The notes under the pieces: model-generated
Database searches by the model: none
What the model saw: only the letters and a program-made list of their open reading frames with translations
Told to the model about the DNA's origin: nothing
Program-made: the position numbers and the translations under genes
Part shown: positions 44,612-55,320 of the stretch, one piece after another
Layout: each line of letters starts with the position of its first letter
How positions within the stretch are numbered: position 1 is the stretch's first letter
DNA from: Adiantum capillus-veneris
Taxonomy: Eukaryota; Streptophyta; Polypodiopsida; Polypodiales; Pteridaceae
Length of the DNA: 64,000 nt
Reading direction: 5' to 3'
NCBI GenBank assembly: GCA_014529385.2
Contig: CM043963.1
Coordinates: 107,326,412-107,390,411 of the forward strand

Positions 44612-44620
44612 ACCAAAAAC
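44612..44620. repeat. Target site duplication of MULE C, left copy
   Basis: ACCAAAAAC, identical to 55136-55144. The paralogous unoccupied sequence at 5088-5118 reads CTTGGTTAGGCCAAAAAC then ATAACACTC, which confirms both junctions. Confidence 0.9.
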
Positions 44621-44742
44621 GGGGGATATTTCTGGGCGAGCAGTTTTCGGCGAGCGCTTTTTAGGAATCAGGTGAGCAAATTCCTAAAAAGATTCTCCCT
44701 TCCTCTTTGTGGACTATCTCTCTCTCTCTCTCTCTCTCAGAG

Positions 44743-44781
<39 letters not shown>

Positions 44782-44907
44782 TATAGGTATGTAAGCTAGA
44801 CAAATTGTTTCAAAAACAATATAGACAGGGGTACTTAAAAAAAGAACTCCCATTAAAAATAAAAAAGTTACATTTTATTAAACTTGCATTACATAAACAA
44901 GAATTGT

Positions 44908-45246
44908 TCATCTGTTGGAAGGCCCGGTTTTAGTAGTTGATGTGCTACCTTCGATTGGCATATTAAGATTCACCACGTTGCTTAGCTGTTGCCTCATTTC
45001 CTCCTCATCCTCCTTTGTGATGAGCCCAATTTTCTTCCAGCAAGAGAAAGCTAGTTGTCCCGTCTCGTTCAAATTGATTAAGCTCCGCATATTGAGTTCC
45101 TTGCGGCATTGATAGAGGCGATACACGTTGATGGTTGCCTTAAGAGCTTGACGAAACCAGTCGGCTCCATACAATGCCTCTCCATTTGGAATGGCTTCCA
45201 TGGCATCCCAGGCAGACTTTATTTTACTCGCAAGATCATCGGACAT
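44908..45246 (-). CDS. Small ORF of MULE C, unknown function
   Basis: An uninterrupted 112-codon ORF, MSDDLASKIKSAWDAMEAIP to TTKTGPSNR, with its own ATG at 45246. It is predicted to be largely helical and soluble, with no membrane segment or zinc motif (three Cys, unpaired). It lies between the left inverted repeat and the transposase gene, co-oriented with the latter. It could be a separate accessory gene or a last exon. I do not recognise it. Confidence 0.5.
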   Translation of the reverse strand: MSDDLASKIKSAWDAMEAIPNGEALYGADWFRQALKATINVYRLYQCRKELNMRSLINLNETGQLAFSCWKKIGLITKEDEEEMRQQLSNVVNLNMPIEGSTSTTKTGPSNR

Positions 45247-45500
45247 CGTGAAAGAAGGAGAGGTGTGCTAGGAAGCTAGTGGACGCTTTCACAAAAAATA
45301 ACTCAAGTTATGGCAATTTATAGCCACTGTGGTAATATTATATTATTTTATACACGATTTGACACATAAACAACCAGTACTCAAACATGAAAAAAAGTTG
45401 CAAATGAATGTATCCCAATGTGACCATCCTAAGATAAAATTAGAAAGTAGTACAATTGTTTAGGTAAAGCATACTAAGAAGAAGCGAGCATTGTCAAATG

Positions 45501-46619
45501 CTATGCATCCATGCCTGGATAAGTCCGGCTTCGACTTAGTGCCCTGAAGATATCAACATCTGCCAGGATTGGTTGATGGATAAACATGTTCTCATTTTGG
45601 CTTAGCCCTAGCACACGCAGATAAATAAAATACAAATGTTTACATGCAAGATATGGTTTTTGCTTTGACACCCGTTCCATGAAGTCTGGGCATGTGTAGG
45701 ATGGCTGGTTGCTAATACAAAATTTGTACATCCCGACATGACCATCTTCACTGTTCGTCTCTAGTTTGAAGACCTCACTAACACCATCTACTGCACATAT
45801 CTCTTCTACGACCTTCGCTCTCAGGGCTAGTGCTAGACTGATCTTGCGAGCAGCATCCTCGGAAATGGAAGTCCGATACCGTACACGTAGACCATCTCGT
45901 ACTATGGCTCTTGCACTGCCTTCAGGAGTGGATGCATCTTTTGACTTGAAAGGAGAGTTTGTCATATTTTGTTCTTGAGCAACTGGCATTACATTACATA
46001 CTCCTTCTTTGCTTAGCTCCACTTGATACCCCCCTTCATGCAATATTTGCACCTCATCCTCCGATAGGTTGGTGCCCACATGCACGGGCCAAGTGTGTGG
46101 TGGATGAAGAGGTTGCGGCTCAATGTTCTGGTCTACTATATGACAATGCAAGACATGATCTGGACAAAACCAAAACCATTGACGCACCACACCATTTGGA
46201 TGTTTTTGATATCCTTCAAACGATGGGGCTGGTATACCAAGGCTAGAACCTGCTATACTGCATCCACACCTGCGTCCGCCTCTTGGTGTGCCGCTACATG
46301 TGACCCTACTACCTTGTGGAGTTCGACGTATGGCCCACATTGCCTCATTGACCTTGCGCTCAACTACATACTGCCCACTAGAACCTATACTTCGTTGTGA
46401 TATCCCTTCTTCTGCAAAGTTGATCTTACGTGGTCTTCCACACTTCTTGCGATCTTTGGTGACCGAGTTGTACTCAGGCCTATGTGATGCATCATCTTCC
46501 ACGTTGATAACCTCATTTGGCTTCCATTTTTGCCTTGATGTCTCCTTATCTCCTGTTAATGGAGTTGGTTGTTTATACATTGGAGTGCCCTCAATAGCCG
46601 CATTCACTGCTCTAATCAC
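45501..46619 (-). CDS. MULE C transposase, C-terminal part with SWIM-type zinc finger
   Basis: A 372-codon open frame. Near residue 60 it has an AT-hook-like CGRPRKIN. A Cys/Gly-rich RRCGCSIAG and WFWFCPDHVLHCH follow. Near the end YTCPDFMERVSKQKPYLACK then HLYFIYLRVLGL fits the SWIM signature (CPDF...CKH) that ends MULE/MuDR transposases. The first SWIM cysteine appears to be replaced (SYTC instead of CTC). The frame overlaps the catalytic-core ORF by four bases, so a shift or a short intron joins them. Acting in the nucleus on the element ends is inferred from family knowledge. Confidence 0.7.
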   Translation of the reverse strand: MIRAVNAAIEGTPMYKQPTPLTGDKETSRQKWKPNEVINVEDDASHRPEYNSVTKDRKKCGRPRKINFAEEGISQRSIGSSGQYVVERKVNEAMWAIRRTPQGSRVTCSGTPRGGRRCGCSIAGSSLGIPAPSFEGYQKHPNGVVRQWFWFCPDHVLHCHIVDQNIEPQPLHPPHTWPVHVGTNLSEDEVQILHEGGYQVELSKEGVCNVMPVAQEQNMTNSPFKSKDASTPEGSARAIVRDGLRVRYRTSISEDAARKISLALALRAKVVEEICAVDGVSEVFKLETNSEDGHVGMYKFCISNQPSYTCPDFMERVSKQKPYLACKHLYFIYLRVLGLSQNENMFIHQPILADVDIFRALSRSRTYPGMDA

Positions 46620-47191
46620 TTGGCTAGGACGTTTTCAATGGCGTTCGTAAGCTTTTGTATTGATGGATTCTTCCCAATGTGTTTTCCATGGCTGTATGAA
46701 ATGGCTGTACGTGGAGTGTTTGGTCCATCAGAGCTACTTTCTACGCATGTCATAATGCCACCCCAATGTGCAATATGAATTTCCCACCAACTAAGCCATG
46801 AATCCATGTATGAAATGTTACGGTCTATGCAATGACCGTTACGCCACCATTGGCGTATCAGATGAGCCTCTGCTGCTGCAGCCTCTTTTGTTGGTGCTTG
46901 CCTCCACTTCTCACACATTTCTTTGTGTGTGTGTTGAGAAGCTTGCACCACATACTTCATTGTGTGTTGATTCAAGCTTTGCTTCCAATGGAAAAGACAA
47001 GAACGCTCTCGGCCGCTCATTGTATTGGTCTTGTCACCACCATTGAAAACAATTCGAACTGCATTCCAATTTGCTTGAGCTTCATCAGCCATGTAGCCAA
47101 AGAAATTTGCTTTGTCACACCCACATGATATCATTACATCATTAAGGCACTCCCAAAACAAACATTGCGTTTCCATGTCTTCCTGTTTCAT
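46616..47191 (-). CDS. MULE C transposase, catalytic core
   Basis: A 191-codon frame with CLFWECLNDVMISC, then FFGYMADEAQANWNAVRIVF, then RERSCLFHWKQSLNQHT and WWEIHIAHWGGIM. The D...AV-VF...C--HW-QS--- spacing is that of the MULE RNase H-like fold around its second Asp and C/H motif. Closely similar GFMADSAQANWNAVRIVYGSG sequences are, as I recall, widespread in genomes of non-seed plants. The frame is open and continues directly from the N-terminal ORF after a possible intron at about 47195-47290. Confidence 0.75.
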   Translation of the reverse strand: MKQEDMETQCLFWECLNDVMISCGCDKANFFGYMADEAQANWNAVRIVFNGGDKTNTMSGRERSCLFHWKQSLNQHTMKYVVQASQHTHKEMCEKWRQAPTKEAAAAEAHLIRQWWRNGHCIDRNISYMDSWLSWWEIHIAHWGGIMTCVESSSDGPNTPRTAISYSHGKHIGKNPSIQKLTNAIENVLAK

Positions 47192-47194
47192 TTC

Positions 47195-48814
47195 TCAAGT
47201 TGCAATAGTCAAAAGGTTCTGCATGCTGCAAACAAATTGTTTTAGAGAGAGTAAATGGAAAGCCACAAAGCTCTTAAGATAGGCCATGTACCTTGGATCA
47301 TAGACATGACAGGCCATAGTCACCCAATCGTTAACACGTCTGGTGTGATCAAATTGGATCCACGCACGTCGAAGATCACGATCCCGGTCTTGTCTCATTC
47401 GGTTGACTAGGTCCACACCGGATGCCGGACCAATTGTGGACATTTTGAAGACATAACATTTCTCCCTCTCCATACCTTGACCAGGAAAACGGCTTCCATG
47501 GAAAAACTCATATGTGCAGTCTCGCTTCAGTTTTAGGAGTGCATCAATGCCAAAAGATTCTTTGTCAACCCCTCTACGTAAAATAGATACTGACCTCCGA
47601 AACCTGTCAATGTTAAAAGTGTTTAGATTAAAAAATAATTTAGCATAGAGTTTTGCATCGAAATAAGAATCTACGAAATGCTCATACCAGTTATCTTGCA
47701 CCAACGGGCCCAACTCCTCAGCGATTGCAAATAGCTGTTGCTCGCCTAAAATACCTTCGTTGGTGTTGTTGCGAAGAAGTGTTGTACTTATAATTTCTTT
47801 TGCCAAACACATTTGAACCTTCCTGGCTCCTACGTGTGGGTCAACAGTCAAAATCCTTTGCACCATCAGCTTGGTGTTGTCCGTTAGTGTTTTGGATGTG
47901 CCGCTGCGCACATCGTGTCGATGTGTGCCACGATGAATCATGACTCTAGTGGCAGTCTCATCGGATGGCATGACATAGTATACTACACAATCACATGTTG
48001 CAATACAAAAAGAAATTTCCTTACAAAAATGGCATGTAAGGCTCTTATCTCCAATCTTACAATATTCCCCAGGTCCAGTTGCTTTTTGTATGTACCCGTT
48101 GAAATGACTTGTATTGGGAATATGGTAATTAACCAAGCGGACACATTGTTCATTCATGCACTTGAGAGATCCTATGCAATGACTAAGACGCACTACACCT
48201 GCAAATACAATATTGGATGCAGTAGGCTTCGACCACAAATGAGGATCATACTTATGCTCCATCGCATCCATATGGTGCAACTTTCCCATGGTAGGTGGAA
48301 ATTCTAGAACGAGATCGCCATTGTAAGACCTTGGAATCTCTGTAACTTGTTCCACTACTTTGATTTGCATTAACAGCTTTGTCAATGTGCCCTTCTTCTC
48401 GATCTATAAGAGCTTTTGTCTTGTACTCCTTTTGAAGTTGTTTAAGGGCAAAACTCGAGGGGGGGTACATAGATCTATTAACTCCTTCGGACCGAATTGC
48501 ATTTTTGACGGACTATCCACAATGGAAATAGGAATCATGCTAGGTGAGCCGGCATACTGTGTTTGATGAGATACGTTGACTTTGTATTTATGTGAAAGCT
48601 GCTCATCCAATACATAGATGAATTCACCCAAATTGTTGAGAGTCCTCTCACGAGGCAAATTCATTTCAATATCACCTACTTCGATAACAGCATCTAAAGT
48701 TGTAAATTGCATTGGAGAAATTAATTCTAAAAGAAATGATTCAGATATTATGAATTTACCATTGTAAAAAGGATAAGAAAACTCTTTACCCAAGAAATAT
48801 AAAAAGCAAGTCAT
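47195..48814 (-). CDS. MULE C transposase, N-terminal part with zinc-binding region
   Basis: Two frames join here. 48814-48404 contains EFIYVLDEQLSHKYKVNVSH. 48385-47195 contains EHKYDPHLWSKPTASNIVFA, CIGSLKCMNEQC, TCHFCKEISFCIATCDCVVY and RVMIHRGTHRHDVRSG. Later come NTFNIDRFRRSVSILRRGVD and DWVTMACHVYDPRYM. Paired cysteines (CX4C, CX2C, CX3C) followed by IHRGTHRH suggest a DNA-binding zinc domain. The same succession of blocks is found at 61219-60303. A one-base shift or short intron near 48390 links the two frames. Confidence 0.7.
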
Positions 48815-49387
48815 AATAATATGCTAAGCAAATAATTAAGCACAAGATCACATTGTATAAGCTAAAACAAATTGATTATGTACTCACGTCTAATAAGTAG
48901 CCGTTATAAATTTAAAATTAATATTATTTTATTAAATTAAAATATTAATATTAAAAAAATTTAAAAAATTTAAAAATTTACAAAATATTTGTTTGTGACT
49001 GTGTGTGTGATCATGGGCTGGAGCGTTTTGCGTGGACAAAAGCAAGGCACTAACGCGTCGCCTAGAAAGAGGCAGGCGTAGAAGAGAAAGGTTCGTAATT
49101 CCACCAAAATCAGTAGAGTTACAACCCACCCAAAAAAGTTTGTTGAAGTCATGTTAACCGTTGCCAATGTGAATGTCCTCTTGATTGAGTACGCAGTGTA
49201 AGCTTTGTTTTATCTCTACGAAATTTGAGAAAATGATTCTCAGTAGAAGGCGTCCCCAATTTTGAGCCCAATTTTAATTAGGTATGCTAGACAAGGTTAG
49301 GCAACTTTATTTATGAAATCCATCTACTGGTTGAAAAACTTGAGGGGGCGGGATGAGACGGGGGAGGGCGGAGGCCATAGGTTGGGT

Positions 49388-49471
49388 TTGGGGGGGGGGG
49401 GGGGGGGGGGGGGTGGGGGAGCGGAGGCGGGGGCGGGATGAGGCGGGGGCGGGCGGGGGCCGCAGGTTGGG

Positions 49472-49513
<42 letters not shown>

Positions 49514-49562
49514 CGGGGGGGGGGGGGGGGGGGGGGGCAGGTTGGGTTGGGGGGGGGGGGGG
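49388..49562. repeat. Poly-G tracts
   Basis: Runs of G up to ~45 bases are interrupted by CGGGATGAGGCGGG and CAGGTTGGGTTGG. The unit GCAGGTTGGGTTGGGG recurs three times. It is strongly quadruplex-forming, and exact lengths are likely unreliable. Confidence 0.9.
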
Positions 49563-49569
49563 GAGGAGC

Positions 49570-49945
49570 GGACTCACCCACGGCCAACGCGTTGGCCATG
49601 GACAGGCACACGCTCCCGTGTGGAGCGTGTGCCCGTCCATGGCCAACGCGATGGCCGTGGGCGCGTTGGGCGCCTCTGCCTCTGGCCAAGGCGCCCACGG
49701 GCCCACGCACGTCCACGTGGACACGCAACGCAGGTGGCCGTTGCGTGTCTACGTGGTCTGGCCACGTGTAGCGACAGTACACGTGGCAGTACACGTGGCC
49801 ACGTTACTGCCTCCGTGGCAGTGCGGGTGACCACGTGGCGAGCCACGTGTACCGTCAGTTGGCGACGATACACGTGGCCAAACCACGTGGACATGCAACG
49901 GCCACCTGCGTTGCATGTCCACGTGGCTAGCCACGTGTGTGTGTG
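49570..49945. promoter_or_regulatory. CACGTG palindrome cluster
   Basis: Ten CACGTG hexamers (G-box/E-box core), nine of them in CCACGTGG/TACACGTGG-type contexts, lie between about 49711 and 49940. A hairpin of GGCCAACGCGTTGGCCATGG and its inverse lies at 49579-49655. The first part also repeats GTCCACGTGGACA...CGCAACG. CACGTG is the binding core of plant bZIP and bHLH factors; use as a promoter here is inference from the divergent position. Confidence 0.45.
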
Positions 49946-50370
49946 TGTGAACACACACACCAACTTAAACGCGCACACACACAGGCGCGTGTGTGTGTAC
50001 ACACACACACACGTTGGTGTGCGTGTGTGCACCACACACACACGTCTCAATGCAACATGTGTGTATGTGGCGCACACACACGTGCGCCTGCGTGCAGCGT
50101 GTGTGTGTGTGTGTGTGTGCACACACACACGTACACACGCATGTGCACACGCACACACACACACGTACGCGTGCGTGCAGCGTGTGTGTGTGCGCGCACA
50201 CACACACGTACACACGCATGTGCACGCGCACACACACACACACACGCATGCACACACACGTGCACGCGCACGTGCACACGTACACACGTTGCACATACAC
50301 ATACACACACACACGATGCACGTACACACAAAAGCACACGCACACACGTGCGGACATGGAAAAACACACA
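49936..50370. repeat. Alternating CA/TG tract with internal palindromes
   Basis: ~430 bp of almost pure purine-pyrimidine alternation (ACACAC, GTGTGT, CGCG, CACGTG) with many self-complementary switches from ACAC to GTGT. This is Z-DNA- and cruciform-prone sequence. It produces long spurious ORFs in all frames. Confidence 0.9.
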
Positions 50371-50596
50371 CACAGTCATTAAAAAGAAAAAATTAAAATT
50401 GAAATTAATAAAAAATTAAAAGCTTTATAAAGTGACCTTCTCTTCTTCATTTTTCTTCTTCTCTATTCTCTTGTGCTACACAAATCTCCTGTCTCTCTCT
50501 CTCTCTCTTAAGTTCACATCTCAAACTTCCAACCTACAAATTCTCATACATCATCCTATATCTATTTTTTATACATTATTTTTCTTTCTTCCAACC

Positions 50597-51988
50597 ATGA
50601 GAACAAGAAACCAAACAAAAAATACTGGTGCAATTGATGAGGTGGATGTTACTACCTCACAAGAAGTACCTCCGTTAGGCACACAGGATACCCAACAATC
50701 TCAGGCATTCAATTCTTTGGATCGTATTGTATCCATTATAACTGGAGTGGCTGGGACATCACAATCAAGCGCCGGACCCAGTCATTTTGTGGAAACAGGT
50801 ACCGCTATTGAGAATGTCAAAGACGAAGTGTTTGAAAATGTTGTTGACAAACACATTTCTTTGGGTTGGGTGGATTCTCACAGAGTACCATACGATGGGA
50901 AACTTCCACGATTGCCTCTTTGTCGACTTCTCTCAAACCCCGCCATCCGCACGCATGATGACCATGTGACCGATTTGCAAATCTCTATTGCAAACAAAAG
51001 CTACCAACCAACGATGGCAAGATTTATTGTTAGTGAACGAATTCCTGGGGAGGATCACAAACAATTTACTCGCCGTGGTCACGCTGCGAGGGATCTTGCA
51101 ATGTCATATGATTTGGACGAAGAGCTTCGCAAAATCCCGGAGCTTAGTCACATGGTTGAGAGGTACTTTGTGGTTTGGGATGGTGATCACCAATTGGAGG
51201 CATGGATGTGGTGGATGAACGAGAATGACATTCCAATTGAGAAAGCGCCAAAGGTGGAGTACGTTCTAGTTGACTTTCAGCCACATGAGGCAGCGGAATT
51301 TCTATTGGTTTTGGGTATGATCAATAGGTGAGCCCTTTGTTTTTTTGCTAATTTAAATGCATCTTACTTGTAAATTATATAAATTACAATCTATTGTTAA
51401 ACAGGGCCACGAGGGTTTCAGTGCCTCATACGACTGCTCATGATATTTTCATGATGAGAAAGCTAGGGTTGGCGGACCCTACATCACTTCTGCAAAAATT
51501 CCCCGAAAGAGCGCGTTTGACAGCCGAAAGGGCTTTGAATTTTAGAGGTCCAAATAAGTTTAAGTGGCTAAAATTGCCAATGGCTGTCCTTGCGCAACTA
51601 CTTTGGAAGGTATACTTCAAACCAATTGTATATGAGAATATGTTTTGATTACGAAATTTTATTAATTGTATTTTGATTGAGTCTTTTGAAAATAATAGGA
51701 AGAGTTCGATCATATGTTTAGTAGTAAAACGGAAGGGCTACCATCAAAAGGGAGTTTTGACTACGAGTTGGCACCTGACGCTTACGAGGAAAGCATCAAT
51801 CTAACGCTTTCTCAAACAGAGCAATACTTTACGCACAAAGGGCTAGAGATAGCCACCATTGCAAATCCAGAAAATGGCAGCGATTTCTTCCAAAAATGTA
51901 TTTCATTTATTGGTTGGGGCGAGAAGACCACGAAAATGACACCCTCGAGAGTGGCAGAGGTAGCGCGCGCACGCATTAGTCCAACAGA
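50597..51988 (+). CDS. MULE C plus-strand gene, ParB-like N-terminal exons
   Basis: Exon 1 begins MRTRNQTKNTGAIDEVDVTT at 50597 and ends at 51327 before GTGAGC. Exon 2 is 51405-51609 (donor GTATAC). Exon 3 is 51699-51988 (donor GTAAGT). All three joints keep frame. Residues ~120-240 read DHVTDLQISIANKSYQPTMA, RFIVSERI, ERYFVVWDGDHQLEAWMWWM and KVEYVLVD. The pattern D-V--L--SI...V--DG-H-LEAW resembles the ParB/Srx fold, where the DG-H-L motif is conserved. In bacteria and phages ParB-like domains are often fused to DNA methylases, as here. The fold call is moderate. The exons contain no stop codon. Confidence 0.6.
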
Positions 51989-52076
51989 GTAAGTAATAGT
52001 CGTTTAAATCATTGGATATATTTCTTTTTTTATTATGTAACAATAAAAAAAATAAGTCTCGCGTTTCCTTTGATAG

Positions 52077-54824
52077 GAAGTGCCGATTGCTTGATTTGCT
52101 CCAAGCCGGCGATGCATCCTTGAAGGAGAAGGGCATCGGTTTGACGGAGAAGGCCTAGATCCAGTGGCTTCGATATCACGTGTACTGGTGGCAGTTGGAA
52201 TGGTTAGATTTTTCAAACATTTGCACCAGCTAGTAGTTTGTTATGTAACTTGTGACTTATTATTTGCTGCTGCAGGAGAGTGCTTGAGATGGTCGAGAAA
52301 ATGGAGGCCGAGAATCATGATGTTGCTATCCAACATGAGAAGGCTGAAGGTAGGCATGGTTGCACGCTTGCCCACACATTATTGACATAAAGACGCAAGC
52401 ACTTTGAGAAGGCCTTCAAGAAGTGGAGTGCTCGGATCAAATCCACACATGAACCCGAAGAGCAATCCCATTTTGCTTGTACGGCACGACGCTTGTTGTA
52501 CAGGTTCAACATCTTTAATTGACAAATTAAGACTGTAGTAGGATACACTAATCTTGTTCTATGCAAATGAAAACTTTGTGGTCTGTCTTGTAGATGGTGG
52601 AGAGATGCTCTTGTCTTTCCCATTCCCGAGCACCCCAGTGATGCATGGTGCAGGTCGGAGAGAGAGGAGACGGGCTTATATCCTGACGAGTGGATAGATG
52701 ACTTGCGGCCAAAGGGAGTGTGGCTCAAGTGTCCTTAGTGTTGGACTACCCGGACAAGGAGTACCCACCCGAAGAGGAAGAGCTATACATAGGTATGCCT
52801 CTATGTAGTTTTTATCTTTGCCATGAAGCAATAGAATATGGGCTCAATAACTCTTCTTCTTTTAATTAATAGCGGAGCATAGTGCGTCACGGAAGAAAGC
52901 GGTTGTGATAGAGGATGCTCTATCTCCAAACACATCAAAGAAACCAGAGAGGAAGAAACAGACCTCAAGGAAAGACTCGCAAGCACAACAAGCTGACAAG
53001 CAACGTGGGAAGAGAAAGAAGAGGGCTGTAGTTTCGAGCGACAATGAGAGCGAGCATGTGGTTGTGGAGTATTCTGTAGAAGTCATCGATAGTGCTCATA
53101 GCCTTGGTGCTATGAGTCACAGTGTACCGACACTATCCTTCACTCCCAGACCAGTGGGGGGCATCCAGGAGTCCCCTCCATGTTCACCATCACATGGTAG
53201 GGCTACAGAGGACTTATCAGACATGGCCAGAGTTGTGGGAGATAACCATCCAGGTACGTGAAAATGCTTAATGTTGTTTTGTTCTCTTTAGCATTGCTTG
53301 AAAGATATATTTGATCTTATGTTGCAATATACAGATATGCATGTAGAGCCACGCCACCTTGCAGTGCATGCTAGTGCCAAAGAGTTGGCAAAAGCTATTC
53401 CAGATGTGTTGTGCAATGACAGGTAGGCCACGCTTATTTACAATCATAATTATGTGCACACTTATAGTGCTAACAAAAACTGCATGCAGTTCTATGCAGT
53501 CACTACGTAGACTCTTGGGCTCTCTATCAGGCACAGGACAGATGAACCCCAGCTTGAGATTGGGTAGCGTACGTTTGGTGTACATGGCCTTTCCCTTACA
53601 CACTAGACCACATGCAGCTAGCACGGGTGGGGTTCCTATATGGAACCAATAGAATAGTGACCTTGTGGATGCTGCATTCCTTCTGGAATCCGAGTTTCTT
53701 TTGGTGGATGGCATGATTGTGGCGACATGTCGTGTAGAACATCTTTCCATCGTCACTTCGAAGGCAGAGGGAGCTGGTTTCCAGCTGTTGAGGATATTGT
53801 ACTTACGGTTACCGGAGGCTAGTTGTACGACTGTTCAGGACTATTTAGAGGGGGTATGTTGTTTTTTTGTTTTGATATTGAATAGTAACTTCGATGTTCG
53901 TGGGTCAAAAATAATGTTTTACTTGCTCCCCGCAGGTTGTTACTTTGTTGCTAGCCATTTTTTCACCCCCTAGAATTGGTGGGTGTCGGCTTCCGAGGTA
54001 CGATCGAGCGAATGGAGAGATTGCAGCAAATGTACATGGCTTCTCTGCAGATGACGACATGTTGTGGGAGAAGCTACCAGGATCAGATTCCACACAGTGA
54101 ACGCTTGATCGTATGGGCCGGCCTTTTCGTAGAGGTGTTGAGAGGAGTCCAGCGTTTGCCAAGTGGTAGAACTTTTTTGTTAGCTGTTTTTAATGTTCGT
54201 ATAAAATTATAGGTATAATAAATCTTAAGGTAACTTTTTTTGTGTAGATGGCTACTAGGTACCTTCATAGACATGGAAGATGCTGTGTTGGATTGTTTTG
54301 CAGGAGTTGGGACATTGGCAGCACAATGTTTACTACTACGTAGACATTGCATCAGTTGTGAGAAGGATTGGGCAGTTTTCAGTGCTTGTTTGGAGCCAGC
54401 TCAGCGTCTACCTTCCGATTTAGGCTCGACATTGATGTTTCATAGGAGTGTCAGAGCTCAGGTAACTGAGCAACCGCAGCAGGTGTCCGAGCAGCTTCAT
54501 CCGCTTGACCCACCATTCCCAACACCACTCAGCAGTCAGGGCGGGGCAGTAGCAGCACCATATCCCACTTTCACAGCCCCATTTTTGGCATGGCGTGCAA
54601 TTGGACCGTCTCCCAGTGCATTCATTGCTTCCACATCTGAGGCCCCACCCGGGGTTGATCCATTGCCTCTTTCACTACCTGCAACCCCCCCACATATAGT
54701 TCACACCCTTTGCCATTTGGAATAGTTCCCCCACCATTTGGTGCACTGCCCCCGTTGGCACAACCTTTGTTTCCTCCCAGAGGATATGGCCCCCCACCGC
54801 CCTTCTTTCCTCCACGTCACCTAT
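52077..54824 (+). pseudogene. MULE C plus-strand gene, N4/N6 DNA methyltransferase-like C-terminal exons
   Basis: About eight further exons follow in phase from 52077. The ~52873-53250 exon is Lys/Ser-rich (KKPERKKQTSRKDSQAQQAD). The 53490-53857 exon has AAFLLESEFLLVDGMIVATC, RVEHLSIVTSKAEGAGFQLL and LYLRLPEA. Then come SPPRIGGCRLPRYDRANGEI and, from 54247, MEDAVLDCFAGVGTLAAQCL followed by CISCEKDWAVFSACLEPAQR. FAGVGT...EKD is motif I of beta-class N4/N6 methyltransferases, which lies C-terminally as expected for that class. The DPPY motif IV position reads AFPLHTR, so catalysis is probably lost. In-frame stops at about 52156, 52737, 53650 and 54098 mark decay. A Pro-rich tail ends near 54824. 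Confidence 0.65.
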
Positions 54825-55073
54825 GATGTATCAACCCCCATATGTATTTACTTTGGATGCAATGAAACTCATAGATTTGAGGTTTGCTATTTGAAATAGA
54901 CCGTAATTGTGTGTAAGGAACTTTCTCTTATTAATAGTGTATTGAATGATTCCAAGGTGTTTTTTGTTTGAATGTAAGCTGGTCGTGAAATGACAATCAA
55001 ATTTTAGTTGGAGAGAGAGAGGAAACAAAAGAGAGAGAGAGAGAGAGATGGGTAGATTGTCCCTTCTTTTGAG

Positions 55074-55135
55074 AATCCGCTCGCCCGATTCTTAAAAAAC
55101 GCTCGCCAAAAATTGCTCGCCCAAAGATCGCGTCC
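55074..55135. repeat. Right terminal inverted repeat of MULE C
   Basis: Its inverse aligns with 44621-44682 without gaps for ~62 bp, including TTGGGCGAGCAATTTTTGGC against CTGGGCGAGCAGTTTTCGGC. The target duplicate ACCAAAAAC follows at 55136-55144. Confidence 0.9.
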
Positions 55136-55144
55136 ACCAAAAAC

Positions 55145-55280
55145 CTAACACTCTATGTCCCAACACACATATGCACTAAAGACCGGCATACATGTGTATG
55201 TTCAAAAAGTTTACCCTAGCGCAAAGAGAGAGACACTAAAGAACGGCGTGCATGTGTATATTCAAAAAGTTTACCCTAGC

Positions 55281-55320
<40 letters not shown>

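Larger units (their letters stand above)
48815..50596. other. Divergent intergenic region of MULE C
   Basis: No gene is supportable. From left to right it holds AT-rich sequence (48830-48975), an unstructured stretch, then G-rich tracts (49388-49562), GC-rich palindromes with repeated CACGTG (49570-49945), and alternating CA/TG sequence (49936-50370). It lies between the starts of the minus-strand transposase and the plus-strand gene, so it probably contains both promoters. Confidence 0.65.
44621..55135. mobile_element. MULE C: 10.5-kb Mutator-like transposon with a divergent DNA methyltransferase-like gene
   Basis: Terminal inverted repeats of ~62 bp (44621-44682 and 55074-55135) share TGGGCGAGC, GGCGAGCG and AGGAATC/AAGAATC blocks in register. 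They are flanked by the 9-bp duplication ACCAAAAAC, a length typical of Mutator-like elements. The minus strand encodes a small unknown protein and a MULE-type transposase with a SWIM-like end. The plus strand encodes a ParB-like plus N4/N6 methyltransferase-like protein. Several stops in the plus-strand gene indicate that this copy is decaying. A fragment of a related element is at 60303-61219. Confidence 0.85.

Noticed and set aside
49353-50419. Several long overlapping ORFs (up to ~350 codons) on both strands
   Set aside because: They arise from poly-G and CA/TG repeats that are open in all frames; products are pure Gly, Pro, His/Thr or Val/Cys repeats with no conserved motif.
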